Position numbers and translations under genes: made by a program
NCBI GenBank assembly: GCA_945878725.1
Contig: CAMCTY010000009.1
Span: forward strand, 1 to 64,000
Source: Bifidobacterium breve
GTDB taxonomy: Bacteria > Actinomycetota > Acidimicrobiia > Acidimicrobiales > Acidimicrobilacustridaceae
Length of the DNA stretch: 64,000 bases
Direction: 5' to 3'
Notes under the pieces: generated by a model
Databases searched by the model: none
Told to the model about the DNA's origin: nothing
Seen by the model: only the letters and a program-made list of their open reading frames with translations
In this document: in pieces, positions 28,045 through 35,331 of the stretch
Layout: each line of letters opens with the position of its first letter
Position numbering within the stretch: position 1 is the stretch's first letter

Positions 28045-29198
28045 TGTCGGATCCAGCGATCCCGGTTAGTGCTCACCACGTCATAGGGAATCGAGAGCGG
28101 GGTGTCGACCGGCGCGGTGTATTTCGCAAAGGCATCGGGCAGAACCGCATCGTTCCGCACCGGGTATACGTACATCTGCCCCGGGACGTCTTCTTGGAAT
28201 GATCGTCCGAGCATGAATTCAATGAACGACGCGGCAGCAACACCCTGTTCGGTCCCGGTGAGGATTCCGGCAAACTCGGTCTGTCGATAACAGGTAGCTG
28301 CGATCGCACCCGTCGGCGTTGCATCAACCGCAACTGACGTGTCGGTTACTTCGGCAGGAGGGCTTGAGGCGTAACTCACCACCAATGGTCGAGTCCCCTC
28401 ACCGCTCCCACCGGAGAACGCCCCGTAGTAGGCACTTTCCCACCCATCGACAATCTGGACACCGTTTCCCTTAAGGGACTTCCAGTACTCAAGCCATGCT
28501 GCATTCGACGACGTGTCGTCGCCTCCGCCGAACGAGGCGATCGTTGCAAGCATGAAAGCCAGTCCAGGCGTTGACGCTGACGGGTCCTGGACGACAAGCG
28601 AATCCTTCAAGGTTGGCGAAGCGAGATCGGAGAACGACATCGGCACGCTCATTCCAGAGGCCGAGAAAGCTTCACGGTCGAAGTTCACGCAGACATCGCC
28701 ATGATCGATTGGCGTCACTCGGTTGTCATCGTCGATCGTGAATGAGGGGTCGATCGCGTCCAGACGCGTGGCGGCGTACGGGACGAAGAGGTTTGCGTCG
28801 AAGGCGGAACCGAGAAGATTCTCGTCGATTCCAAAAAGCACATCGGCAACGGGGTTTCCGACGGTGAGGATCGCAGCGTTCGTCATCACGACTGCATCTC
28901 CCGAAGGGATGAGTTCGACCTTCACGCCCGTCTGGGCCGTGAATTCGTCAAGGACGCTCTGACTCACGGCAAAGGAGTCGTGTGTCATCACCCGCAAGGT
29001 CGGGGCATTGGGAACCGGAATCAGTTCATCATTGGAGTCAACTACCGCGAACGGTTTGCCGTCGACGAAGAGCAACGACTTACCTCCACCCGTAGATGAT
29101 GGTTCGGAGTCACCACAGGACGCGAACAGCAGTCCTCCAATTGCGAGGGTCGCCGCCACGCGAAAAAAACGGGTGTTCAAAGTGCGAGGGGACATCAT
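28023..29198 (-). CDS. thiB: ThiB: thiamine-binding lipoprotein
   Basis: A 391-residue extracellular solute-binding protein. A signal peptide with lipobox LLFASC (Cys at about 27) is followed by a Ser/Gly-rich linker. The sequence VMTHDSFAVSQSVLDEF and VADVLFGIDENLL matches the TbpA/ThiB group, as does the NFDREAF segment. It captures thiamine, thiamine monophosphate or TPP and passes it to ThiPQ. It starts by ATGA overlap with the thiN stop, under the same riboswitch. Confidence 0.9.
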   Translation of the reverse strand: MMSPRTLNTRFFRVAATLAIGGLLFASCGDSEPSSTGGGKSLLFVDGKPFAVVDSNDELIPVPNAPTLRVMTHDSFAVSQSVLDEFTAQTGVKVELIPSGDAVVMTNAAILTVGNPVADVLFGIDENLLGSAFDANLFVPYAATRLDAIDPSFTIDDDNRVTPIDHGDVCVNFDREAFSASGMSVPMSFSDLASPTLKDSLVVQDPSASTPGLAFMLATIASFGGGDDTSSNAAWLEYWKSLKGNGVQIVDGWESAYYGAFSGGSGEGTRPLVVSYASSPPAEVTDTSVAVDATPTGAIAATCYRQTEFAGILTGTEQGVAAASFIEFMLGRSFQEDVPGQMYVYPVRNDAVLPDAFAKYTAPVDTPLSIPYDVVSTNRDRWIRQWSGLFR

Positions 29199-29938
29199 TC
29201 AATTCCTTGAGTTCGCGATTCATTGGGTGGAAGTTCTGCACGGGAACGATCTGCAGCGAGTTCGGAGCCGGGACGCACGACAATTACGACTCCCTCGGCC
29301 ACCGAGACTGATGCCTCGGGACCGACAAACACATTGCTCACTCCCCGGGTCGTGCCCGAACGAAGCGAATCGCCCGCAAGGGCATATTCGAGACCGGTTG
29401 TGGTGATCCCGTGGGCATCACCGTGTATCGGAAGAAGGGTCACGTACTCCCCGACTTCTCCCCCGAACACGACCGTCTGGCCCGGGGTGGCTACCGAAAT
29501 ACGAGCTCCACCAATCAATCCGTGCATCGACACGGCCGCATAGGCCGGAGATGCAAGCACCAAAAGGTTTCCGTAGGACTGGTCGACACGTCCACCGTGC
29601 CCACCAATGACAACGATCGTCGTTGCGCCTTCGCGGATAGCCACGTCAATGGCGAGTTCGAGATCGGTCGCATCCTTTGTCGGCGAATGTCGCTCGATCG
29701 TCGTGCCTTCCGCCTCGAGGCGGGTCAACAGATCTGCGTCGATCGAGTCGAAGTCTCCGACGGCGATCGCTATTTCAAGACCGAGCGCAACAGCGTGCTC
29801 CGCACCCGAATCGGCCGCGATCACCAGCAGAGGCATCGACCGATCGAGTCGAGCAACGGCTTCATGATTCGGCGCGTCGCCGCCAAAGACGACGAGCGCT
29901 ACGACTTCCGAAGGATTCTGATTTGCGGTATCGCTCAT
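29195..29938 (-). CDS. thiN: Thiamine pyrophosphokinase
   Basis: A 247-residue enzyme of the ThiN/TPK family, which makes thiamine diphosphate from thiamine and ATP. Motifs are IAADSGAEHAVALG, VGDFDSI, SPTKDATDLELAID and GGHGGRVDQSYGNL, the nucleotide- and thiamine-binding regions. The ATG at 29938 has AGGTGA 8 bases ahead; a GTG at 29947 is also open. It is the first gene after the TPP riboswitch, which suggests import followed by immediate activation. Confidence 0.88.
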   Translation of the reverse strand: MSDTANQNPSEVVALVVFGGDAPNHEAVARLDRSMPLLVIAADSGAEHAVALGLEIAIAVGDFDSIDADLLTRLEAEGTTIERHSPTKDATDLELAIDVAIREGATTIVVIGGHGGRVDQSYGNLLVLASPAYAAVSMHGLIGGARISVATPGQTVVFGGEVGEYVTLLPIHGDAHGITTTGLEYALAGDSLRSGTTRGVSNVFVGPEASVSVAEGVVIVVRPGSELAADRSRAELPPNESRTQGIE

Positions 29939-30007
29939 GACGGTCACCTAGGGCGACACGGAGTGTGCACAGGAATCCGTTACCGGAAACCGCTCGTGAA
30001 CCGAAAA

Positions 30008-30095
30008 CTTCCTTCGTCGGCATTACCCGAATCAGGTGCAACGGTCGGAGGAGAACTGCCCCTCCCTCTCAGCCCGGCCGTCCGGGCTCCCGTGT
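30008..30095 (-). promoter_or_regulatory. TPP riboswitch (thi box) ahead of thiN-thiBPQ
   Basis: On the minus strand, the segment contains the conserved thi-box parts in order: CGGGAGCCCGG and GGGCTGAGAGG, a variable arm with a GAGG/CCTC pair, then CACCTGATTCGGGTAATGCCG and CGAAGGAAGT. These are the standard TPP aptamer core elements (CUGAGA, ACCUGAU, GGUAAUACCNGCG, with one base change). It ends 70 bases before the thiN ATG. No stem followed by a T run is seen in that gap, and CACCT in the aptamer could pair with the AGGTG ribosome site, so control of translation is my inference. Confidence 0.95.
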
Positions 30096-30195
30096 TCGTT
30101 TCGAACCATACACGAATGCCTTCGCTAAACGACTGACTCTGAGAGACTTTGATCGCACTCCCGGCGAACCTGTGCCCTCGATCAACAAGGACCCA

Positions 30196-31119
30196 ATGAA
30201 GCTTCTTCGCACACCCGACGAGCGGTTCCGAGACCTTCCAGACTTTCCCTTCGATCCCCGCTACACCGACGTCACCGATCCCGACAACGGATCGAAGTCG
30301 GTACGCATCCATTTTCTTGACGAGGGTCCGGCCGATGGACCCGTCGTCCTTCTTCTTCACGGCGAACCGAGCTGGTGCTTTCTCTACCGCACGATGATTC
30401 CTCCACTCGTTGCCGCCGGGTTCCGATGTGTCGCCCCCGATCTCGTCGGATTCGGGCGCTCCGACAAGCCCACTGATCGCAATGATCACTCGTACGCTCG
30501 CCATGTCGAATGGTTGCGCGAGGCACTCTTCGACAACCTCGACCTCCGCAACATCAACCTGTTTGCCCAAGACTGGGGCGGCCTGCTCGGGTTGCGTCTC
30601 GTGGCCGAGCATCCCGAACGCTTTGCCCGAGTAATCGTCGCCAACACCGGAATGGGAACCGGCGACAAGCCCCCGCAAGAGGGTTTCCTCGCGTGGCGGA
30701 AATTCTCGCAGGAGACTCCTTTCTTCGACGTCGGCAAAATCATCGCTGGTGGTTGCACAACATCGGTCCCGGATGCAGTCATCGACGCATACAACGCCCC
30801 ATTCCCTGACGAGGCGTTCAAGGAAGCAGCTCGCATGATGCCCACGCTCGTGCCGGGCTCACCAGATGATCCTGCATCACAAGCCAACCGGGACGCATGG
30901 GCGGTCCTTGCGACATTCGATCGGCCGCTCCTCACCCTGTTCTCCGATCGCGACCCGGTAACCATGGGCGGCGAGCGCGCCTTTCAGTTCAAAGTGCCAG
31001 GCGCAGCCGGTCAGCCGCATTCCACCATCGAGGGTGCCGGCCACTTTCTGCAGGAAGATGCTGGACCCACAATCGTCCAGCACATCGTCGACTTTGTCGC
31101 ATCAACGCCCACGACCTGA
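30196..31119 (+). CDS. Haloalkane dehalogenase (HLD-I, DhlA-like)
   Basis: A 307-residue alpha/beta hydrolase. The oxyanion loop is HGEPSWCFLYRTM, the nucleophile Asp in AQDWGGLLGLR is followed by the halide-binding Trp, and SDRDPVTMGG and GAGHFLQED give the acid and His. The E-x-W after HG is typical of HLD-I enzymes, which release halide from haloalkanes by an alkyl-enzyme ester. It diverges from the thiamine leader. ATG 30196 gives the standard N-terminus; GTG 30172 is possible. Halide activity is inferred from motifs only. Confidence 0.88.
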   Translation: MKLLRTPDERFRDLPDFPFDPRYTDVTDPDNGSKSVRIHFLDEGPADGPVVLLLHGEPSWCFLYRTMIPPLVAAGFRCVAPDLVGFGRSDKPTDRNDHSYARHVEWLREALFDNLDLRNINLFAQDWGGLLGLRLVAEHPERFARVIVANTGMGTGDKPPQEGFLAWRKFSQETPFFDVGKIIAGGCTTSVPDAVIDAYNAPFPDEAFKEAARMMPTLVPGSPDDPASQANRDAWAVLATFDRPLLTLFSDRDPVTMGGERAFQFKVPGAAGQPHSTIEGAGHFLQEDAGPTIVQHIVDFVASTPTT

Positions 31120-31169
31120 ATCCCACTACGACGGCGACAATTGCCCTCGTTGTGGCATACCCTCCGGGC

Positions 31170-32318
31170 ATGATTCGCAAGGTATTTACCGAAGACCATG
31201 AACTCTTCCGACAATCGTTCCGTACCTTCGTTGAACGGGAGATCACGCCCAATTTCAAGCGTTGGGAGCAGGCGGGAATCGTCGACCGGTCGATGTTTAC
31301 GGCGGCCGGCGCCTCCGGTTTTCTTGGCATCGACGCGCCCGAGGAATTCGGTGGAGGCGGTGTCGACGACTTCCGTTACAACTTCGTCATCAGCGAAGAA
31401 CTCGCCTACGCAGGAGTCGCTTCAGCTGGCATGGGAATCACACTCCACAACGATGTGTGTCTCCCCTACTTCCTTAATCTGACGACAGACGAACAGAAGC
31501 GTCGTTGGCTTCCCGGCATCTGTTCGGGCGAACTGGTCACGGCAATCGCGATGACCGAACCAGCGATTGGATCCGACCTCGCGTCAATGACGACGTCAGC
31601 GATCCGCGATGGCGATCACTACGTCGTGAACGGCGGGAAGACGTTCATCACCAACGGAATCAATGCCGATCTGGTGATCACCGCAGTCAAGACCGACCCG
31701 AGCGAACGTCATAAGGGAATGAGTCTGCTTGTTCTCGAGCGCGGCATGCCTGGCTTCGAACGAGGACGCAATCTCGACAAGGTCGGACTCCATGCCCAAG
31801 ACACCGCCGAGCTCTTTTTCACCGATGTCAGGGTTCCAGTAGAGAATCGTCTTGGCGAGGAAGGGATGGGATTTCTCCACCTCGTCGACAATCTTCCGCA
31901 GGAAAGACTTTCCATTGCCGTTGGAGCAGTCGCAGCCGCGCGTCAGGCTCTGCGTTGGACGATTGAGTACACCCATGATCGGACCGCATTCGGACAACCC
32001 ATCGCCTCGTTCCAGAACTCCCGCTTCGTTCTTGCGGAAATGGCTAGCGAAATCGAAATCGGTGAAGTGTTCATGGACCGCTGCGTCGAAGCCCTCGTAG
32101 CGAAGGAGCTCACCGTCGAGGAAGCGGCAATGGCGAAATGGTGGGCGACCGAGTTGCAGAAGCGTGTCGTGGACCAGTGCGTTCAGCTCCACGGCGGCTA
32201 CGGATACATGCTCGAGTACCCGATCGCCCGGGCATTCTGTGACTCACGCATCCAGACCATTTACGGCGGAACCACGGAAATCATGAAAGAGATCATCGGC
32301 CGCTCACTTCGCCCCTAA
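31170..32318 (+). CDS. Acyl-CoA dehydrogenase
   Basis: A 382-residue flavoenzyme with the FAD/substrate motif MTEPAIGSDLASM (about residues 130-142), GKTFITNG and the C-terminal IYGGTTEIMKEII. The residue before GT near the end is Gly, so the MCAD-type Glu is missing there; the PQERL Glu in the helix around 245 is the base position used by long-chain/isovaleryl types. It would introduce a double bond in an acyl-CoA. It is 50 bases after the dehalogenase and co-directional. The frame is open upstream to 30897, but ATG 31170 gives the normal family length. Confidence 0.92.
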   Translation: MIRKVFTEDHELFRQSFRTFVEREITPNFKRWEQAGIVDRSMFTAAGASGFLGIDAPEEFGGGGVDDFRYNFVISEELAYAGVASAGMGITLHNDVCLPYFLNLTTDEQKRRWLPGICSGELVTAIAMTEPAIGSDLASMTTSAIRDGDHYVVNGGKTFITNGINADLVITAVKTDPSERHKGMSLLVLERGMPGFERGRNLDKVGLHAQDTAELFFTDVRVPVENRLGEEGMGFLHLVDNLPQERLSIAVGAVAAARQALRWTIEYTHDRTAFGQPIASFQNSRFVLAEMASEIEIGEVFMDRCVEALVAKELTVEEAAMAKWWATELQKRVVDQCVQLHGGYGYMLEYPIARAFCDSRIQTIYGGTTEIMKEIIGRSLRP

Positions 32319-32366
32319 TCTGACTTTCAGCGAAAACATTTCGCACAACAACTCTCGGGAGTTCCC

Positions 32367-32483
32367 ATGTTCCTCGTTGCAATCTTCGCAGTTCTCGCGG
32401 TCGTACTCGTTGGAGCCTTCGTGGCTCAGATCAATCGTCGTCGCGAATACGAGCGGGGCGAGTACGACCCCGACGACGTCTGA
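32367..32483 (+). CDS. Small membrane protein (38 residues)
   Basis: An ATG at 32367 opens a 38-residue reading frame. Residues 1-19 are entirely hydrophobic (MFLVAIFAVLAVVLVGAF), then come QINRRREYERGEYDPDD and the stop. This is a single-span membrane helix with a charged basic/acidic tail, so the tail is probably cytoplasmic. CGGGAG precedes the ATG by about 5 bases. It sits 48 bases after the acyl-CoA dehydrogenase stop. The function is unknown; codon use and the ribosome site argue against chance. Confidence 0.62.
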   Translation: MFLVAIFAVLAVVLVGAFVAQINRRREYERGEYDPDDV

Positions 32484-32510
32484 TTCCAGCGGCGTCACGC
32501 TGCAGGGCCC

Positions 32511-33746
32511 TCAATTATCTGGCCCGAAGAACGATGGCTGGTCAAGTCCGAAGTTCGTGAACATCAACATCGACTCCGCAGGATCGGAGGAGTACTCGAC
32601 ATTCACGCCGTTCAATTCGATACCGACCATTCCCCTTGAGCGCTGCACCCGCCACGCTTCCGACCCGAGCCCATTGCGCAATTGCCACAACAGCGTCCGA
32701 AGTCGTGGGCGGGCCCGCTCAAGAGTGCTGTCGGGCCAAAGCCACTCGGCGAACTCATCCGCGCTGATGCCGGCGGGGCTGACCATCACGAGCGCATAGA
32801 GAGCCAGTTCGGCGTGACGGGTGAGGAACGAGATTGGATCGTCACCCATGACCGCCGATGACGTCAGGCCGATTGTGATGCTTAGGCCGTTGGCAGGAAC
32901 AAACAACCGGGCGTAGGCCTGATCATCGCCGGCGACGGCACGGGCCTGGCGAAGCCACCGACCGCCTCGGTCTCGCTCCACCGAGGCTCGAGCCAGCAGC
33001 GACCGTGTGAGCCAGTACTTTGCATTTGCGTGTTCGAACACGGGAATCACGTGATTGAGCAAGGCAATGGCACGCGTTTTGCCACCTGCCCGAGCGGAGA
33101 ACTCGGCAAAGTGCAATTCACAAGCCGCTCGTTCGAGGGCCGTTGGAATCGACAAAATCGCTTCTTCGTAGGCCGCGCCCGCTTCCGCGAACCTTCCACT
33201 TGAATCGAGTGCAACAGCTTCAGTAAATCGAGCAAACGCGACCCACCAGTGCTGGTTCGTCGACCGAGCCAACTCCTGCGCGAGAAGCGAGTCATTGAGT
33301 GAGCGCTCCGGGTCAAACCCGGCCATGAACTGGGCCCGCAGAGCGCGTGTCGATGTCTCCAGAACCGGGTCCTGCGTGGCCAGGGCTAGCTCGAGGGCTC
33401 GCTCATAGGCTTCGTCCGCCTCCGGTTCCTCGCCGCGCAGCGCGTGAATGGCGCCTCGCAGTAGTTCCCCCTCAAGTCCTCCATCGGAACCAAGTTCCTC
33501 GACGCGTGCGAAATCCCCCTCCCAAAATGCACAAATCGCAGCCCATCGTCGCCACTGGAAAAGCGCGGAGTCTTCAGGACCTGCAGACTCGAGTTCGGCC
33601 CGAACCAACCGATGGGCTGCCGCCACGTCCCCGGTTTGGAGGTGCTCAAGCACATCAAGTGGACCACTGAATGTGCTGGCTGCGTCCGGAAACGATTCCG
33701 ATTCGGATTTCCCTCCCGGCACGACCTCGGCGCCGCTGTCACTCAT
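32511..33746 (-). CDS. TPR-like regulator with C-terminal winged-helix domain
   Basis: A 411-residue protein. Residues 30-270 are Ala/Glu/Leu-rich paired helices reading like TPR repeats (e.g. FAEAGAAYEEAIL). The last 120 residues look like the OmpR/SARP-type winged helix: LTRHAELALYALVM, SADEFAEWLWPDS, ARPRLRTLLWQLRNGL and a final beta hairpin. Usual SARP proteins have the DNA-binding domain first; here the order is reversed. It is divergent from the double-TetR gene, 183 bases apart. It probably controls transcription; the target is unknown. Confidence 0.65.
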   Translation of the reverse strand: MSDSGAEVVPGGKSESESFPDAASTFSGPLDVLEHLQTGDVAAAHRLVRAELESAGPEDSALFQWRRWAAICAFWEGDFARVEELGSDGGLEGELLRGAIHALRGEEPEADEAYERALELALATQDPVLETSTRALRAQFMAGFDPERSLNDSLLAQELARSTNQHWWVAFARFTEAVALDSSGRFAEAGAAYEEAILSIPTALERAACELHFAEFSARAGGKTRAIALLNHVIPVFEHANAKYWLTRSLLARASVERDRGGRWLRQARAVAGDDQAYARLFVPANGLSITIGLTSSAVMGDDPISFLTRHAELALYALVMVSPAGISADEFAEWLWPDSTLERARPRLRTLLWQLRNGLGSEAWRVQRSRGMVGIELNGVNVEYSSDPAESMLMFTNFGLDQPSFFGPDN

Positions 33747-33929
33747 ATGCCGCCACTTCCCGACTCGCTGGCACCGATCAACTCCGTTGCCCTACGCCTT
33801 GGCCACCGCTTGACCAGATCCCGAATTGGAGCAAGTTTCCACCCGTAACAACTATTCGGCAACGTACAGTCATGACCAACCGACTGAACACCTCTGTCGA
33901 GTCCACAACCCGATACGCAAGGTGGAACC

Positions 33930-35252
33930 ATGCCCAACTCAGTCCGCACTGAGATCAAGCCCGAGATGCAGACCCGAATCCTCGAGGCAGGCGTCAGCCT
34001 CTGGATCGATGAACCACCGTCGGTTGTCTTCGGTGGTTACACCGTGGCGCGGGTCGCCAAAGCGGCTGGCGTGACGCGATCAACCTTCTATTCCTATTGG
34101 CCGTCAACCAAGGACTATCTCGACGATCTGATCAAGCATCTGGCGCATCGCGAGCCGGTCACTAGGCCAAGTCCTGTAAGCGAAGCGATTACCGACATGA
34201 GGTTGACCGGACCCGACATCGTCAGCGGATTCCTCGCCGCCTTCGACGCCCAGTTCGATGCCGTGCTGGCCGACCCTGCATTGCGGATCCGTCTCGGGTT
34301 CCTCTCGCAAATGGACGATCAGGAGATCGCTGAACAGTTACGTGACTATTACAAACTTGTCGAGCAACGGTCAGAGCGCTCCCACGACTTCCTGAGAGAC
34401 AGTTGGGGAAGGAAGACCCGCGCTCCGCTCGACGACGAGCATCTCCGAGCGATCTATTCCACGATCACCGACGCCCTTGCCGCCCGACATCGCATCGACC
34501 CCGAGGGCATGCCCCGCGAAATCTACGGATACGTGGCGCTGACCCTTCTTCTCGTGGTCACGGCTCGAGTCGATGACCCGCGCGATCTCGAAGCAGTTCT
34601 CGATCCGGTCAACTCGTGGCCATCGAGTGGGCTCGCCATCAAATCCGCTCAGATGTCAGCCAACGAGATGTTGTCGGCGACTCCGCCGAGACCCCTCGAT
34701 CCCGACATGGCCCGAGAAGTTGCCGTCGCCACCCGCAGGCTCATCACTCGGATCGGCTGGAGCGAACTCTCACTAGCGGAAATTGCAGTCGTCACCGGCT
34801 TCCCAGAACGAACACTCGCACAGGCATTTGGGTCGAAGTCCGGACTCGCAATGGCGATCTTCGAACTCAACATCAGCGAACGGTTCGAAATCCTCGAACG
34901 AACCGGCGATCCGATCACCGACTTTCGGGCCATGCTCAACTTGAGCGCGGAGGAACTCCGACGTTCACCAGCCATCGCCCAAAGTGTTGTTCTCCTCTAC
35001 GCCGGTGCGGCCAGCCGGGTGCTTCCTGGACTCGTCCAGCACAGCTCGTACACCACGTATCTGAACTGCGCCCTTGAGGCACAAGCCGCCGGTCAACTCA
35101 ACGCCGATCTTGACGTCCCCTCGTTCATCCCCACGTTGCTGAGGCTCCTACTTCTCGAGAACTGTCCCTCCCCCACCGGCCGACAGGACAACGCCGGCGC
35201 ACTAGAACTTCTCCTTCGTGGAGCCGGAGCCCCAGCGGCACCGACCGCCTGA
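33930..35252 (+). CDS. Double TetR-family transcriptional regulator
   Basis: A 440-residue protein with two TetR-like helix-turn-helix segments. The first, at about residues 15-60, has YTVARVAKAAGVTRSTFYSYW. The second, about 265-312, has LSLAEIAVVTGFPERTLAQAF and GSKSGLAMAIF. Each is followed by a helical ligand/dimer region of about 130-200 residues. Normal TetR proteins are about 200 residues, so this appears to be a fused tandem. The second recognition helix is less canonical and may be degenerate. Regulation of the neighbouring genes is plausible but not shown. Confidence 0.8.
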   Translation: MPNSVRTEIKPEMQTRILEAGVSLWIDEPPSVVFGGYTVARVAKAAGVTRSTFYSYWPSTKDYLDDLIKHLAHREPVTRPSPVSEAITDMRLTGPDIVSGFLAAFDAQFDAVLADPALRIRLGFLSQMDDQEIAEQLRDYYKLVEQRSERSHDFLRDSWGRKTRAPLDDEHLRAIYSTITDALAARHRIDPEGMPREIYGYVALTLLLVVTARVDDPRDLEAVLDPVNSWPSSGLAIKSAQMSANEMLSATPPRPLDPDMAREVAVATRRLITRIGWSELSLAEIAVVTGFPERTLAQAFGSKSGLAMAIFELNISERFEILERTGDPITDFRAMLNLSAEELRRSPAIAQSVVLLYAGAASRVLPGLVQHSSYTTYLNCALEAQAAGQLNADLDVPSFIPTLLRLLLLENCPSPTGRQDNAGALELLLRGAGAPAAPTA

Positions 35253-35331
35253 GGTGCGTGGGTAAGGTGCCAGGACCGCCGGACGCGCCGCTTTCCGGGA
35301 TTTTCCGTCCGATACCCTCGCCCCGAAACTC

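Noticed and set aside
30897-31169. An N-terminal extension of the acyl-CoA dehydrogenase
   Set aside because: The extra 91 residues are Arg/Pro-rich out-of-frame translation of the dehalogenase; ATG 31170 gives the normal family start.
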